DNA of 17,751 nt from Verrucomicrobiia bacterium. GTDB lineage: Bacteria; Verrucomicrobiota; Verrucomicrobiia; Limisphaerales; JAUIHU01. Under the pieces are notes generated by a model. It had not been told where the DNA came from, did no database searches, and saw nothing but the letters and a program-made list of their open reading frames with translations. The stretch covers positions 1 through 17,751 of the forward strand of contig JAUIHU010000015.1 of the NCBI GenBank assembly GCA_030432175.1. Direction: 5' to 3'. Each line of letters begins with the position of its first letter. Positions within the stretch are counted from its first letter, which is position 1. The position numbers and the translations under genes are program-made. Below, piece after piece: positions 8,362-16,497 of this stretch.

Positions 8362-9098
8362 GAAGAAACGCCTCCCGTCAATCCCCACTGCAATTCACCA
8401 TGTCGAACCGATTGTCGGGTCAGTGGGCAAAACAATCCCGAAGCAATGATTTCCACTCTTCCAGAAACATCAAAAATCGCCATGTCTCCAGATTTAAGTC
8501 GAAGTGTCTCCGGCGCTACTCGCGCTGTCAAACGAAATTCGAAATCAAATCCAGAAGGGATCAGTAGCTGTCCTTGCTTCCAGAAACTTCGACCTCGCAC
8601 GGGAGGCATTCGAGGTCCGAGAGTGAGCGCATAGCCATTGGAAGATAGCGCATACTTCAAATGCTGGAACTCAATCTCTAACGCTTGATCCAGCCATTGG
8701 CGCAAATCTTCGAGATCACAGAGCAACGCAACCGGTGTCTGGTAAGAGCGGGATCGTCGAAGTCGTATTGGCGTTTTAGACAGAGTCGGTTTTGCAGGGC
8801 GAATGGAGATAGGTTTCAGGTGGAAATGATCAGAAATACGAATCCAATTTAGTTCAGGAACATTTCGCGTCGGTACCTTGCCATTCAAAGGAGCCAGCTT
8901 GGATCGGGTGATTTCCTGCCATTCCGATAGAAAAGGGATCGATCTCAACCGATGCTCGGTTCCGGGAGCTTCATCAGTAAATTTGATCCAAAGATCATTT
9001 TGACCAGAATCAAAGGCCAGCCATAAATTTTTCAAATCGCGCAAAGGAGGCAGCAGGCGCCGATTTTCGGGATTCAGAATTCTGTATTTCCAAATCAT
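8358..9098 (-). CDS. Small bpX-family protein of ternary system
   Basis: A 246-aa cytoplasmic protein with no signal peptide or membrane segment. The N-terminal 100 residues are a beta-rich region with WIKF and WIRIS strands. An Arg-rich stretch (RLRRSRS, 112-118) precedes the most family-like part: VALLCDLEDLRQWLDQAL (123-140), then LGPRMPPVRGRSFW (160-173), LLIPSGFDFE (178-187) and a terminal segment ending FCPLTRQSVR (223-232). This resembles one of the small bpX domains of MoxR-vWA-beta-propeller operons. I cannot say which bpX number without a profile search. It starts 15 bases after the downstream end of the MoxR reading frame in the alternate frame and ends overlapping the vWA-like gene by ATGA. 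No strong Shine-Dalgarno is seen, so translation may depend on MoxR. Function unknown. Confidence 0.65.
   Translation of the reverse strand: MIWKYRILNPENRRLLPPLRDLKNLWLAFDSGQNDLWIKFTDEAPGTEHRLRSIPFLSEWQEITRSKLAPLNGKVPTRNVPELNWIRISDHFHLKPISIRPAKPTLSKTPIRLRRSRSYQTPVALLCDLEDLRQWLDQALEIEFQHLKYALSSNGYALTLGPRMPPVRGRSFWKQGQLLIPSGFDFEFRLTARVAPETLRLKSGDMAIFDVSGRVEIIASGLFCPLTRQSVRHGELQWGLTGGVSS
8371..8376 (-). promoter_or_regulatory. Ribosome binding site deciding the vWA-like gene start
   Basis: The reverse strand reads GGGAGG here, 9 bases before the ATG at 8361. It lies inside the end of the 246-aa gene and after the alternative start at 8388, so it supports the shorter start and the ATGA overlap. 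Confidence 0.75.
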
Positions 9099-9113
9099 CT
9101 TGAGGCTTAAAGT

Positions 9114-9347
9114 TCAATGAGCGGAATTGGTTTGAATTTTTTTCCAAAGCTGGTTCACACGCTCAGTGAGCGCTTCCCGTGCAACATTGGAATGGATCCA
9201 CTCGATTTGTGAGTGAATGGTCCTTAGCCGATTTCTGCCACGAGTCCGATCGTCATCAGGGAGATCCGACTGACCCAACAAATCCTCAAGACTTTGAAGT
9301 TCTCGTCCCAAGGCTTCGACATCGGGTTGAGATGCGTCGCTGGGTTT
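9114..9347 (-). pseudogene. C-terminal continuation of MoxR in shifted frame
   Basis: About 77 residues in the frame one base later than the MoxR frame. They look like the normal C-terminal tail of MoxR ATPases of ternary systems: PDVEALGRELQSLEDLLG, then a charged helical stretch, then IHSQIEWIHSN and ERVNQLWKKIQ. The frame is open upstream to an ATG at 9491, but that part overlaps the MoxR core antiphase and is not protein-like, so this is not an independent gene. Deleting one C from the CCC run at 9349-9351 joins the two frames, giving a 403-aa MoxR. It may be a sequencing error, a real mutation, or a site of +1 frameshifting. Confidence 0.7.
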
Positions 9348-10326
9348 CGGGTTCCTCCGAGTTCTGAATTTGTTGATCGACCAACCCACGAAGTAACTCG
9401 ATTTGTTCTTCGGTATCCCACATGAATCGTAACACCCAAAGATCTGAAACTGTGGCGTGTCGACGTCCCATGAGCGCCGCGCTGGCGGCAATCAGGCGTT
9501 GTGCTTTGACGGCGCGTCGGTCGGAAAAATCAATGCCTGCATTTCGGATGGTTTGTATCAATTCCAGGTAGTCTGACTGAACCGGGTGAACGTCTACCTG
9601 CGTCACGGCCTGTTGCATCAGGAGAATCTCATCAACCTGAAGAGGCGCGCTGAAATGTGAAACTGAACCATTACGCTCCATATTCCATCCCGAGTCCAGA
9701 ACCTCTCCCAATCTTTCTTGCGGAGTCAGTCCGCAATGAGCGCGTAATAGAAACCGGTCAAACAATGCCTTCAACGCTTCCTCTTCCGGAGTGCGGTTAC
9801 TCGCGCCGACCAGCATCAGAGTTGGCAGCGCGCGTGTTTCTCTTCCACGACGAAAGACACGTTCATTCAGAATCATCAACAGCGAGTTCAATATTGAGCT
9901 GTTGGCGTTCAACAATTCATCCAGAAAAACGAGATGCGCTTCCGGCAACATGCCCTCAGTGTTGGTAACGAGTTCCCCCTCTCTCAATCGCCGAATGTCG
10001 AATGGTCCGAGCAACTCGTTCGGTTCAGTAAATCGTGTCAGTAGATAATCAAAATACTCGCCATGAATCCGTTGAGCCAGAGAGTGAACCAAGGCGCTCT
10101 TTGCCGTTCCTGGCGGTCCGAGGAGAAACAGGTTTTCTCTCGCCACGAGAGCGACTCCCAGCAGGTCAATGATTTCGTCCTTGGCGATGAACACCTGTTT
10201 CATGCCGTTTAAAACATCCTGCTGGAGTTTCCTGGCGAGTTCGATGGCCTGCTGGAAATTTTCTGGATCCATAGTCGAATTGTTCAACGCCATTCTAACG
10301 CACGATTGAGTCAATCGATCACCCAT
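9286..10326 (-). CDS. MoxR-family AAA+ ATPase (ternary system), C-terminus frameshifted
   Basis: A 346-aa (as read) AAA+ ATPase expected to use ATP to remodel or activate a vWA partner. Walker A GPPGTAKS is at 70-77, Walker B HLVFLDEL at 131-138 (D136, E137), sensor 1 GASN at 174-177, the Arg-finger region LFDRF at 188-192 (R191), and a sensor-2 region FSDRRAVKA at 267-275. All catalytic elements are intact. The MoxR lid continues to VDQQIQ (316-321), after which the reading frame gives an unrelated Arg/Ser-rich tail and stops; the expected tail continues in another frame. The first of a five-gene leftward block. The ATG at 10326 has only a weak purine stretch upstream; Met19 (10272) is an alternative that fits family N-termini. 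Promoter must lie in 10327-10441 unless transcription reads through from sulfatase 1. Confidence 0.9.
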   Translation of the reverse strand: MGDRLTQSCVRMALNNSTMDPENFQQAIELARKLQQDVLNGMKQVFIAKDEIIDLLGVALVARENLFLLGPPGTAKSALVHSLAQRIHGEYFDYLLTRFTEPNELLGPFDIRRLREGELVTNTEGMLPEAHLVFLDELLNANSSILNSLLMILNERVFRRGRETRALPTLMLVGASNRTPEEEALKALFDRFLLRAHCGLTPQERLGEVLDSGWNMERNGSVSHFSAPLQVDEILLMQQAVTQVDVHPVQSDYLELIQTIRNAGIDFSDRRAVKAQRLIAASAALMGRRHATVSDLWVLRFMWDTEEQIELLRGLVDQQIQNSEEPETQRRISTRCRSLGTRTSKS

Positions 10327-10441
10327 GATTATGATTCTCTATCAACTGTTTTCTAAATAGCGAATCGAACGTTTGAGCTTTCAGATATCGCTATGAAACT
10401 AGCTTCATTCCAAAATCATGCTAATCCGATGATCAAAAATT
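10327..10441. other. Intergenic region upstream of MoxR, with imperfect dyad
   Basis: This gap separates the sulfatase 1 stop from the MoxR start, both leftward. TTTCA (10379-10383) and TGAAA (10394-10398) form a small dyad about 55-70 bases upstream of MoxR. It could be an operator, but nothing beyond symmetry supports this. No strong terminator for sulfatase 1 or clear promoter was seen. Confidence 0.25.
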
Positions 10442-11866
10442 TTACTCAAGAGAATCAATCCAGTTCGAATGCATCTGGACCATTTGCCGGAGTCTGTTCG
10501 GATGCATTTCAGAAACGTCGGTTGTTTCATTTGGATCTTCAGCCAGATTGACCAAAAAGAATTTGCCTGGGCGACCCCATCCTCCTGGAGCGCTGGTGTC
10601 AATTGGATTGCCAATCAGCTTCCAACTGCCGTTACGCACAGCCCATTGAGGATTATTATTTCCTCCACCACTTTGCCAATGAAATGTTTCGTGCGGTGTG
10701 CAGGCTTCAGCCGAGTTCAAAACACTGACGATAGATTTCCCATCTAACTTCAGGTTCATTTGATCCAAGTCAATTCCACACAACTCAGCCAGGGTCGGGT
10801 ACCAGTCTACGGAAACAGTGAATTGGTCACGAACCTCGCCCGCAGGGATATGTCCGGGCCAGCGGATTAATGCAGGAACTCGGATTCCACCCTCAAACAA
10901 ACTAAACTTTGCTCCGCGTAGACCTCCGGCAGAGCCTCCGCCGGAGAAGCCGCGAACTTCAGTTGAATGGCCGTGATCTGATTGAAATACGACAATCGTA
11001 TTTTCACGAAGTCCGAGATCATCCACAGCGCCCAATAAGGAGCCGATCATTTCATCCATTGTAGAAACAAATGCTGCATATTGACGTCTGGGTTCTGGCA
11101 AATCCCGGTAAACCTCTCTCCATTTGGAGATACCTTGCATCGGGTAATGTGGAAGATTGATAGCCCAATACATAAAGAAAGGCTGATCGCCGTTTTTCTC
11201 CATAAAAGAACGAGCCTCCTCAGCCATTCTTTGAGGAAAGTATTGGCCGTCTTCCCAGATTTCAGAGCCATTTCTCCAGAGATCATGGCGGTTGGGGCCG
11301 TTCCAATAGAAGAAGTGTGAGTAATTATCAATGCATCCGCCCATATGTCCGTAAGATTCATCAAATCCCTGGCCATTGGGCATTGTTTCCGGGGTGTAAC
11401 CCAAATGCCACTTTCCTATATGCGCAGTTCTATATCCTGCTCTTTTGAAAATCTCAGGCATCAGGACTTGTTCTGTAGGCATTCCCGGAACTCCCTCCAT
11501 GGATGAAACATTTCCAGGCACCCCGGCACGCTGAGGAGTTTTTCCACTGAGCATTGCTGCTCTGGACGGTGAACAAACTGGCGCTGCTGAGTAAAATTGA
11601 GTGAACCGGATACCGTCTTTGGCAAGAGAATCCATGTGCGGAGTGACCAGATCTGTGGCTCCATAGGCGTTCATATCGATACTGCCCTGGTCGTCGGTGT
11701 AGATAATAATCACGTTTGGGCGCTTTTTCTCGAGGATTAATTCAGCCTGAACGCTGACGGTGAAGGTCAGAGCCAGAGCTAATGGAATCACTTTGAACAC
11801 AAAATTAACCAAGGATTGGTTGAGTTTTTTTCCAGAAAAAAAAACAATGTTATCTCCTTTTTTCAC
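10442..11866 (-). CDS. Secreted formylglycine-dependent sulfatase (sulfatase 1)
   Basis: A type I sulfatase of up to 474 aa, expected to cleave sulfate esters from a sulfated glycan outside the cytoplasm. A signal peptide spans about 25-41, ending SVQA. DDQG (58-61) gives metal ligands. The activation motif CSPSR (98-102) contains Cys98, to be converted to formylglycine by a sulfatase-maturing enzyme not in this window, and is followed by AAMLSGKTPQRAG. HIGKWHLG (149-156), QSDHGHS (295-301) and LRGAKFSLFEGG (316-327) are further family signatures. Length is usual. The start is unclear: GTG at 11866 lacks an upstream ribosome site, while AAGGAG lies downstream at 11854-11859, just before ATT (11848, in frame), an out-of-frame TTG (11847) and a run of nine T. 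Substrate cannot be told from sequence by eye. Confidence 0.9.
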   Translation of the reverse strand: MKKGDNIVFFSGKKLNQSLVNFVFKVIPLALALTFTVSVQAELILEKKRPNVIIIYTDDQGSIDMNAYGATDLVTPHMDSLAKDGIRFTQFYSAAPVCSPSRAAMLSGKTPQRAGVPGNVSSMEGVPGMPTEQVLMPEIFKRAGYRTAHIGKWHLGYTPETMPNGQGFDESYGHMGGCIDNYSHFFYWNGPNRHDLWRNGSEIWEDGQYFPQRMAEEARSFMEKNGDQPFFMYWAINLPHYPMQGISKWREVYRDLPEPRRQYAAFVSTMDEMIGSLLGAVDDLGLRENTIVVFQSDHGHSTEVRGFSGGGSAGGLRGAKFSLFEGGIRVPALIRWPGHIPAGEVRDQFTVSVDWYPTLAELCGIDLDQMNLKLDGKSIVSVLNSAEACTPHETFHWQSGGGNNNPQWAVRNGSWKLIGNPIDTSAPGGWGRPGKFFLVNLAEDPNETTDVSEMHPNRLRQMVQMHSNWIDSLE

Positions 11867-11901
11867 ATAATTCAGACTATGGGAGCGATTGTAGGAGGGT
11901 G

Positions 11902-11960
11902 GCCCAACTCGCCGAACTGGGATTCAGCGGTTCCAGGACACCACCCAATTTTAATTACAC
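11902..11960 (+). promoter_or_regulatory. Shared intergenic element, copy 1
   Basis: About 58 bases similar to 16498-16555. The first 28 positions (11902-11929) match at 23 without gaps, and the far end TTTTAATTACAC is almost identical. It contains an imperfect dyad, CGCCGAA (11910) against TTCAGCG (11923), with one mismatch. It lies between divergent sulfatase 1 and phosphodiesterase genes, ending 36 bases before the latter. A common operator or activator site is the simplest reading; a dispersed repeat is the alternative. Confidence 0.6.
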
Positions 11961-11982
11961 CCTCAAATCATTTAAATCATAC

Positions 11983-11988
11983 AGGAGG
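11983..11988 (+). promoter_or_regulatory. Strong ribosome binding site for the phosphodiesterase gene
   Basis: AGGAGG is 8 bases before GTG at 11997 and 11 before the directly following ATG at 12000. The spacing favours GTG but does not exclude ATG. Confidence 0.85.
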
Positions 11989-11996
11989 TTTGACTT

Positions 11997-12896
11997 GTGA
12001 TGTTAGAGCGCCTCATTTTGAGACTCAATTTGAAATCAAGAATTATGAAAGAAATCAGAAGTTGTTTTGTGCCCGGGATTTTATTATTGTCAGTTGCAGG
12101 TTCTGCGCAACCATTGAACACAGAACCTCAACAATCACCTACGGAGTGGGTCGGACATCGTGGAGCTTCCTACGATGCGCCTGAAAACACTGTAGAATCA
12201 GCTAGACTGGCATGGGAACGAGGCGCTGATGGTGTGGAAGTGGATGTGTACCTTACGGCGGATGATCAGGTCGTGGTCATTCATGACAAAACCACAAAGC
12301 GCACCACACCGGTTGACCTCAAAGTGGCGGATTCGACTTTGGCGGATTTGTTGCGACTTGACGCGGGATCATGGAAAGATCCGAAATGGGAAGGATCCAG
12401 AATTCCATCCCTGAGCCAGGTTCTGGATGCTGCTCCTCAAGATTCAGAGAGTTATCTTGTTATTGAAATCAAATGTGGTCCGGAGATTATTCCTGCTCTT
12501 CAGCGCGCCATAGCGGAGGCATGCTTTCCTTATGATCGCATCCGTTTTATTAGTTTTAATTGGGATGTAATTCACCAAATCAAACCTGTTTTCCCGGATA
12601 TTTCCGCTCTTTGGCTATCAGGATTCAAGAAAAACCAGGAAGGAGTTCTGGAGCCATCAGTTGACACACTGATTGCCAAGGCTCAGCTTGCGGGAGCGGA
12701 TGGGTTGGATGTTTCACACACTGGGGTGGTCGATGCTGAGTTTGTTGAAAAAGTGCACGACGCAGGACTGCTGTTATGGGTTTACACTGTCAATGATCCA
12801 ATCCGCGCTCAAACACTTGTAGATTTCCACGTCGATTCCATCACCACCGACAGACCTCAATGGATTCGACAACAGTTGAATGTTGAAAGACAATAG
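11997..12896 (+). CDS. Glycerophosphodiester phosphodiesterase, exported
   Basis: A 299-aa GDPD-family TIM-barrel enzyme that would hydrolyse glycerophosphodiesters to sn-glycerol 3-phosphate and an alcohol. The catalytic signature is complete: GHRGA (53-57, His54), APENT (61-65), EVDVYLT (81-87, Glu81 and Asp83), VIHD (94-97, His96) and IEIK (156-159). A hydrophobic stretch about 22-37 (CFVPGILLLSVAGSAQP) is a signal peptide, so it acts in the periplasm or outside, like GlpQ-type enzymes. The N-terminus is long for a signal peptide; Met17 (12045) would give a normal one, but only the 11997/12000 start has a good ribosome site. It diverges from sulfatase 1 and converges with the TPR gene. It may supply phosphate or glycerol from phospholipid headgroups or teichoic-acid-like polymers (inference). 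Confidence 0.92.
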   Translation: MMLERLILRLNLKSRIMKEIRSCFVPGILLLSVAGSAQPLNTEPQQSPTEWVGHRGASYDAPENTVESARLAWERGADGVEVDVYLTADDQVVVIHDKTTKRTTPVDLKVADSTLADLLRLDAGSWKDPKWEGSRIPSLSQVLDAAPQDSESYLVIEIKCGPEIIPALQRAIAEACFPYDRIRFISFNWDVIHQIKPVFPDISALWLSGFKKNQEGVLEPSVDTLIAKAQLAGADGLDVSHTGVVDAEFVEKVHDAGLLLWVYTVNDPIRAQTLVDFHVDSITTDRPQWIRQQLNVERQ

Positions 12897-12916
12897 TTGA
12901 TGGATTTTCAGTGAGT

Positions 12917-12940
12917 GAGCGCAAATCAGATAATGCGCTC
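12917..12940. terminator. Hairpin between convergent genes
   Basis: GAGCGCA (12917-12923) pairs perfectly with TGCGCTC (12934-12940) around a 10-base loop. It sits 20 bases after the phosphodiesterase stop and before the stop of the convergent TPR gene. Neither strand has a T tract directly after the stem, so it may terminate weakly or only protect RNA 3' ends. Confidence 0.4.
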
Positions 12941-12968
12941 CGACAATAAAAATACACGGTGATGCCGC

Positions 12969-14849
12969 TCACCCATCATCTCGCTTGATAGAATCGGAGT
13001 CGATATCAGGAAGTTGCTTGATATCGATAAGCGGTGGGGTATCCATCCAGTTCATGATTAAAGACGGGTCATCCAGCAAAGCGTTTTCCTCGGGCAGGAA
13101 GTTTGAGACGCCTGCTCGGGCATATCGGAAGAATCTTTCAGCATCTTCTTTCAGGTCATTCGCATAAAAAACGAGTCCTACGTATAAAGCAACTGATGGC
13201 TCGGTAAGACTGGATTCAGGGAACTGCCTGATCACCTGCAAAGCGCTTCTGTATCTTTTTTCGAGAAGCAAACCAAAAGCGTGTGTTGAACTGTAGTCTG
13301 CTTGATCTTTTTTGGCTTCATACAACTCTGCGGCAATCTCTGTAGCCCTTCTTAATTGAGATTTTAAAAGCATGCTGAGTTGTGCCAGGTTGTTCTTTAA
13401 AATCAGGTCAGTTGGATCTCTCCTGACCAGCAAGTCAGTAATACGCCAAAGACCGTATGTATTTTTATTTGTTGAGTAATAACGAAAGAGAACCTGCAGA
13501 GCCAGAGTTGGATCATTGACGTTATTGATCATGGTCCAGTAAGTACTCACAGATAAATCCTCCCACCCCCAATTATTAGCGCGATTGGCAAGAAGTTCCA
13601 GAGCCCCAGGATTCATTTCCGAAGACTCGATGGCCTCCAGCCAAATACCTTTAACTAAATCAGAATTCACATCAGCCTGACCCAGTTCCACGATAGCTTT
13701 AGCACGGTAGGCATGACGGAAATACTCAAAAAATTCCCAATCCACTCCCGAAAGTTCTGACCATTCAAGTAATCCATCCCAATCTTTGAGTCGAATATAG
13801 CATTCGCCGATAGCAGCCTGGATTCTTGGATCGGAAACCTGGTAAAGCAACAGCTCTCCACGAGTCCACAGAACCGCTTGCAAAGCTAATCCGTTGCGGT
13901 ACATCCATTGGATGGTTTGCACAAGCGTTTCAGGACTTTTCAGCGCCAGCTTCTTAATTCTCTTCAAACTGACGGGTAATCTGGAGCTTGTGAGATTGAG
14001 CCTGGATTGGATGTCCAAGGGCAAAATGACGGAATTAAAGTGTGTCAACCTGACTTGAGTAGCGAGAAGGAGATCCTGCATGGTTGCATCTTTAAAACCT
14101 TCCAATTGCCTGGCGTATTCGAGTGATTTGACAACAGATCCCAGTTGGAAAGCATTTCTGATCAAAAGCCGAAGCGCTTCTCCGGCAAATTCATCCTCTT
14201 GCGCAAGCTTTTCCAAAGTAACAACAGCGTCTTCCCGTTGCGCATTGGACGGAGAAAAAAGCTGGGCTTTGGCAAGGTTTAATAATTTACTTTTATCATC
14301 TGGATCCAACTCCAGCGCTGATTGGAAATGATAAATAGAATCCTCAAACAACCCCTCGCTGAAAGAGATCAGCGCCGAAAGCTCATGGAAATTTACTGAA
14401 TTCCGCTCAGATTCGGGTAGCTCCTCCAAAGCCTGCCTGGCTCTTTGCACTTCACCAAATCTGATTGAAGCTGCGGCGAGAGCAGTTCTATTGGCAGGAT
14501 CTTCTGGAGAAAGCTCCAAGACTCTGGATCTCCACAAGATAGCATCCGGAGTTTCCAGAGTTTCAGCCAGGTAAGCCATGCTCTGGGTCGCTGGCACACT
14601 GCGATTGTTTAATTGGAGCGCCCTTTTAGCGCTGAGCGCCGCTTCAGAAAAATTTTCACTTGCAATGTTATTTTCGGCGGTCTCGACCAGCTTTTTCTCT
14701 CTGAAATCCAGGTACCATGACTTACCGAATTCGTATGCTCCCCAGCCAGCGCCTGCTAGTACAGCCAGCAAAAGAAGCGCTTTGAAAGGAGTCAGCCAAC
14801 CAAATAACCGCTGAATCAGTGATCGTCGATGTTTTGTATGACGGGCCAT
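12969..14849 (-). CDS. Membrane-anchored TPR-repeat protein
   Basis: A 626-aa protein with a basic N-terminus (MARHTKHRR), one membrane helix at about 22-41, and a long helical repeat region outside or facing the periplasm. TPR-like units are visible: AENNIASENFSEAALSAKRA (57-76), FSEGLFEDSIYHFQSALELDPDD (about 162-184) and, near the C-terminus, YVGLVFYANDLKEDAERFFRYA. The end is acidic and Pro-rich. No catalytic motif is present, so it is probably a protein-binding scaffold; the specific role is unknown. It follows sulfatase 2 on the same strand with a 94-bp gap containing an AT-rich palindrome, so it may have its own promoter. No clear Shine-Dalgarno precedes the ATG at 14849. Genes of this kind are common in Verrucomicrobiota, often annotated only as TPR proteins. 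Confidence 0.8.
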   Translation of the reverse strand: MARHTKHRRSLIQRLFGWLTPFKALLLLAVLAGAGWGAYEFGKSWYLDFREKKLVETAENNIASENFSEAALSAKRALQLNNRSVPATQSMAYLAETLETPDAILWRSRVLELSPEDPANRTALAAASIRFGEVQRARQALEELPESERNSVNFHELSALISFSEGLFEDSIYHFQSALELDPDDKSKLLNLAKAQLFSPSNAQREDAVVTLEKLAQEDEFAGEALRLLIRNAFQLGSVVKSLEYARQLEGFKDATMQDLLLATQVRLTHFNSVILPLDIQSRLNLTSSRLPVSLKRIKKLALKSPETLVQTIQWMYRNGLALQAVLWTRGELLLYQVSDPRIQAAIGECYIRLKDWDGLLEWSELSGVDWEFFEYFRHAYRAKAIVELGQADVNSDLVKGIWLEAIESSEMNPGALELLANRANNWGWEDLSVSTYWTMINNVNDPTLALQVLFRYYSTNKNTYGLWRITDLLVRRDPTDLILKNNLAQLSMLLKSQLRRATEIAAELYEAKKDQADYSSTHAFGLLLEKRYRSALQVIRQFPESSLTEPSVALYVGLVFYANDLKEDAERFFRYARAGVSNFLPEENALLDDPSLIMNWMDTPPLIDIKQLPDIDSDSIKRDDG

Positions 14850-14895
14850 ATTTGTATTAGTTATGTTCGAAAATTCTATAACGTTTTTAGCAAGC

Positions 14896-14915
14896 TATAT
14901 TTAATTTTAAATATA
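14896..14915. repeat. AT-rich palindrome between sulfatase 2 and the TPR gene
   Basis: TATATTTAA and TTAAATATA form a perfect 9-base dyad with a two-base centre. It lies about 47 bases upstream of the TPR gene start, where a promoter or operator would be. AT-rich dyads can arise by chance. Confidence 0.4.
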
Positions 14916-14943
14916 TGTCAGGAATAATACTCCAGCAGGCTGA

Positions 14944-16380
14944 TTATTGACTCAACTCAGGATCACGAAACCAGGGTTTGGTTCCACCTGCTTGTATATA
15001 AGCGCGAACCAATTGATTCATTTCGGCCAGCTTTTGGGGATGACTGTCTGCCAGGTTGCTCTTTTCCAATGGATCTACTGACAAATCATATAACTCAAGA
15101 GCCGAGAAAGGACTATTCTGCAGAATTTTCCAATTCCCTTTGAGAACAGCTTCAATAGTCTTTCCACCATATCGGAGGCCACCTTCTCTGCGACAAAAAT
15201 ACAAAGTTCTTTCCGGAAATTGACAAATTTCGCCTTGGAGCACAGGTAATAAATCCATAGCTTCCGACGGAACATTCAAACTATTCCAATCTTTTCGAGT
15301 TCCTATTGACTCAAGCGTCCACTTCCAGTCTGAACAAATCCCTACTGCATCCGTGACCGATCCTTTGGTGATAACTCCCGGCCATTTCACCAGGCACGGA
15401 ACGCGAAGTCCGCCCTCATACATACTTTGTTTACCATCTCTTAATCCTCCATTCCACGCGCCGACGTTTACCTGCCCGCCATTATCTGATGTAAATACTA
15501 CGATCGTATTACTGCTTAACCCTGTTTGTTCCAATGTTTTTAAAACCTCGCCAATCCCTGCATCCATGTGTTCGATTAAAGCGACTAGTCTGGCCCTGGC
15601 AGGTGAAATTTCCGGACGAGATTTTTGTACTCTTTCCAGCCATTGTACAGGTGGCTGGATGGGTGTGTGTGGAGCATTATAGGCCAAATATAAAAAGAAA
15701 GGACGCTCTACATCATTTCTTGAAAGTTCAGCCTGTCCCTCCAGATATTGAATCGCCCACTGAGTGAACAGATCAGTCGCATGGCCTTCAGGGTCAATGG
15801 TCTTTTGATTCAGACGCATGTAATTAATATTGTGCCTGCGATGTGTGAAGTAATCATCCATCATATCTCCCAGCCAGCCATGAAAATGGTCGAAGCCTCG
15901 ATTGTTTGGATGATTGACAGAGTCGAGGCCCAAATGCCATTTACCGACCAAAGCTGTCTGGTATCCAGCAGACCGCAAGTCCTCCGCCAAAGTAGGAGTC
16001 TTCGGATCCAAAAATCCCCAGCTATTGCTTTCATGGGTACGGATCACTCCAGGAACTCCTACCTGATCAGGGAAATAACCCGTTAAAAACGCCGCACGAG
16101 TTGGACTACACACCGGGCAATTGGCATAGAAACGAGTCCATTTCATCCCTTCCTGACCAATACGATCGATGTTTGGAGAGCTGATATCTGCGGCCCCGTA
16201 TAGACTCAAATCACCATAACCGAGATCATCAGCCATGATAAACAGGATATTAGGAGCTTCGGTTGCTGATTTGGCTGGTAATGCAAGGAATACCAATGCA
16301 GTGAACAACAACTTGACAAGCAGCCCAAATCTGAAACCTGATTTGAGATTCTGGGTTATGGAACTGGCCAGTGAATTCAT
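14944..16380 (-). CDS. Secreted formylglycine-dependent sulfatase (sulfatase 2)
   Basis: A 478-aa type I sulfatase, counted from ATG 16380. A signal peptide covers about 16-38, ending PAKS. DD (51-52) binds the metal. CSPTR (91-95) holds Cys91, the formylglycine precursor, followed by AAFLTGYFPDQVG. VGKWHLG (about 140-146), an NAPHTPIQPP segment, TSDNGG, and LRDGKQSMYEGGLRVP are all typical of arylsulfatase-like enzymes. It would desulfate a polysaccharide or its oligosaccharides outside the cytoplasm. Similar to sulfatase 1 in fold motifs but clearly diverged, so probably a different linkage specificity rather than a recent duplicate. TTG 16386 and GTG 16383 are directly upstream in frame; none of the three has a good ribosome site. 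The gene diverges from the right-edge esterase across an intergenic region with the shared element. Confidence 0.92.
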   Translation of the reverse strand: MNSLASSITQNLKSGFRFGLLVKLLFTALVFLALPAKSATEAPNILFIMADDLGYGDLSLYGAADISSPNIDRIGQEGMKWTRFYANCPVCSPTRAAFLTGYFPDQVGVPGVIRTHESNSWGFLDPKTPTLAEDLRSAGYQTALVGKWHLGLDSVNHPNNRGFDHFHGWLGDMMDDYFTHRRHNINYMRLNQKTIDPEGHATDLFTQWAIQYLEGQAELSRNDVERPFFLYLAYNAPHTPIQPPVQWLERVQKSRPEISPARARLVALIEHMDAGIGEVLKTLEQTGLSSNTIVVFTSDNGGQVNVGAWNGGLRDGKQSMYEGGLRVPCLVKWPGVITKGSVTDAVGICSDWKWTLESIGTRKDWNSLNVPSEAMDLLPVLQGEICQFPERTLYFCRREGGLRYGGKTIEAVLKGNWKILQNSPFSALELYDLSVDPLEKSNLADSHPQKLAEMNQLVRAYIQAGGTKPWFRDPELSQ

Positions 16381-16497
16381 CACCAATAAAATTGTCTGAA
16401 ACTACAGGAAGAATCCAGCTTTATCCTGATGCACTCCGGAGCAAGAGCGCTACCCATGAAAGTGGACTCTTTGTTGTTCAGCCTGTTTTAATAATTT

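Noticed and set aside
8362..8388. Longer N-terminus for the vWA-like protein (start at 8388)
   Set aside because: The ATG at 8361 has GGGAGG at good spacing and an exact ATGA overlap; the longer form has a 31-base overlap and its start precedes that ribosome site.
3652..8634. Numerous open frames antisense to or overlapping the bpX6-like, vWA-like and bpX genes
   Set aside because: None has domain-like sequence or a ribosome site; the long leftward frames joined by ATGA overlaps explain the region.
9348..9491. Independent gene starting at ATG 9491
   Set aside because: This part runs antiphase through well-conserved MoxR sequence and does not look like a protein; only the portion after about 9347 resembles a MoxR tail.
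11816..12184. Rightward 122-codon frame across the sulfatase 1 to phosphodiesterase intergenic region
   Set aside because: It covers the shared element and the phosphodiesterase start in another frame and has no recognisable protein features.
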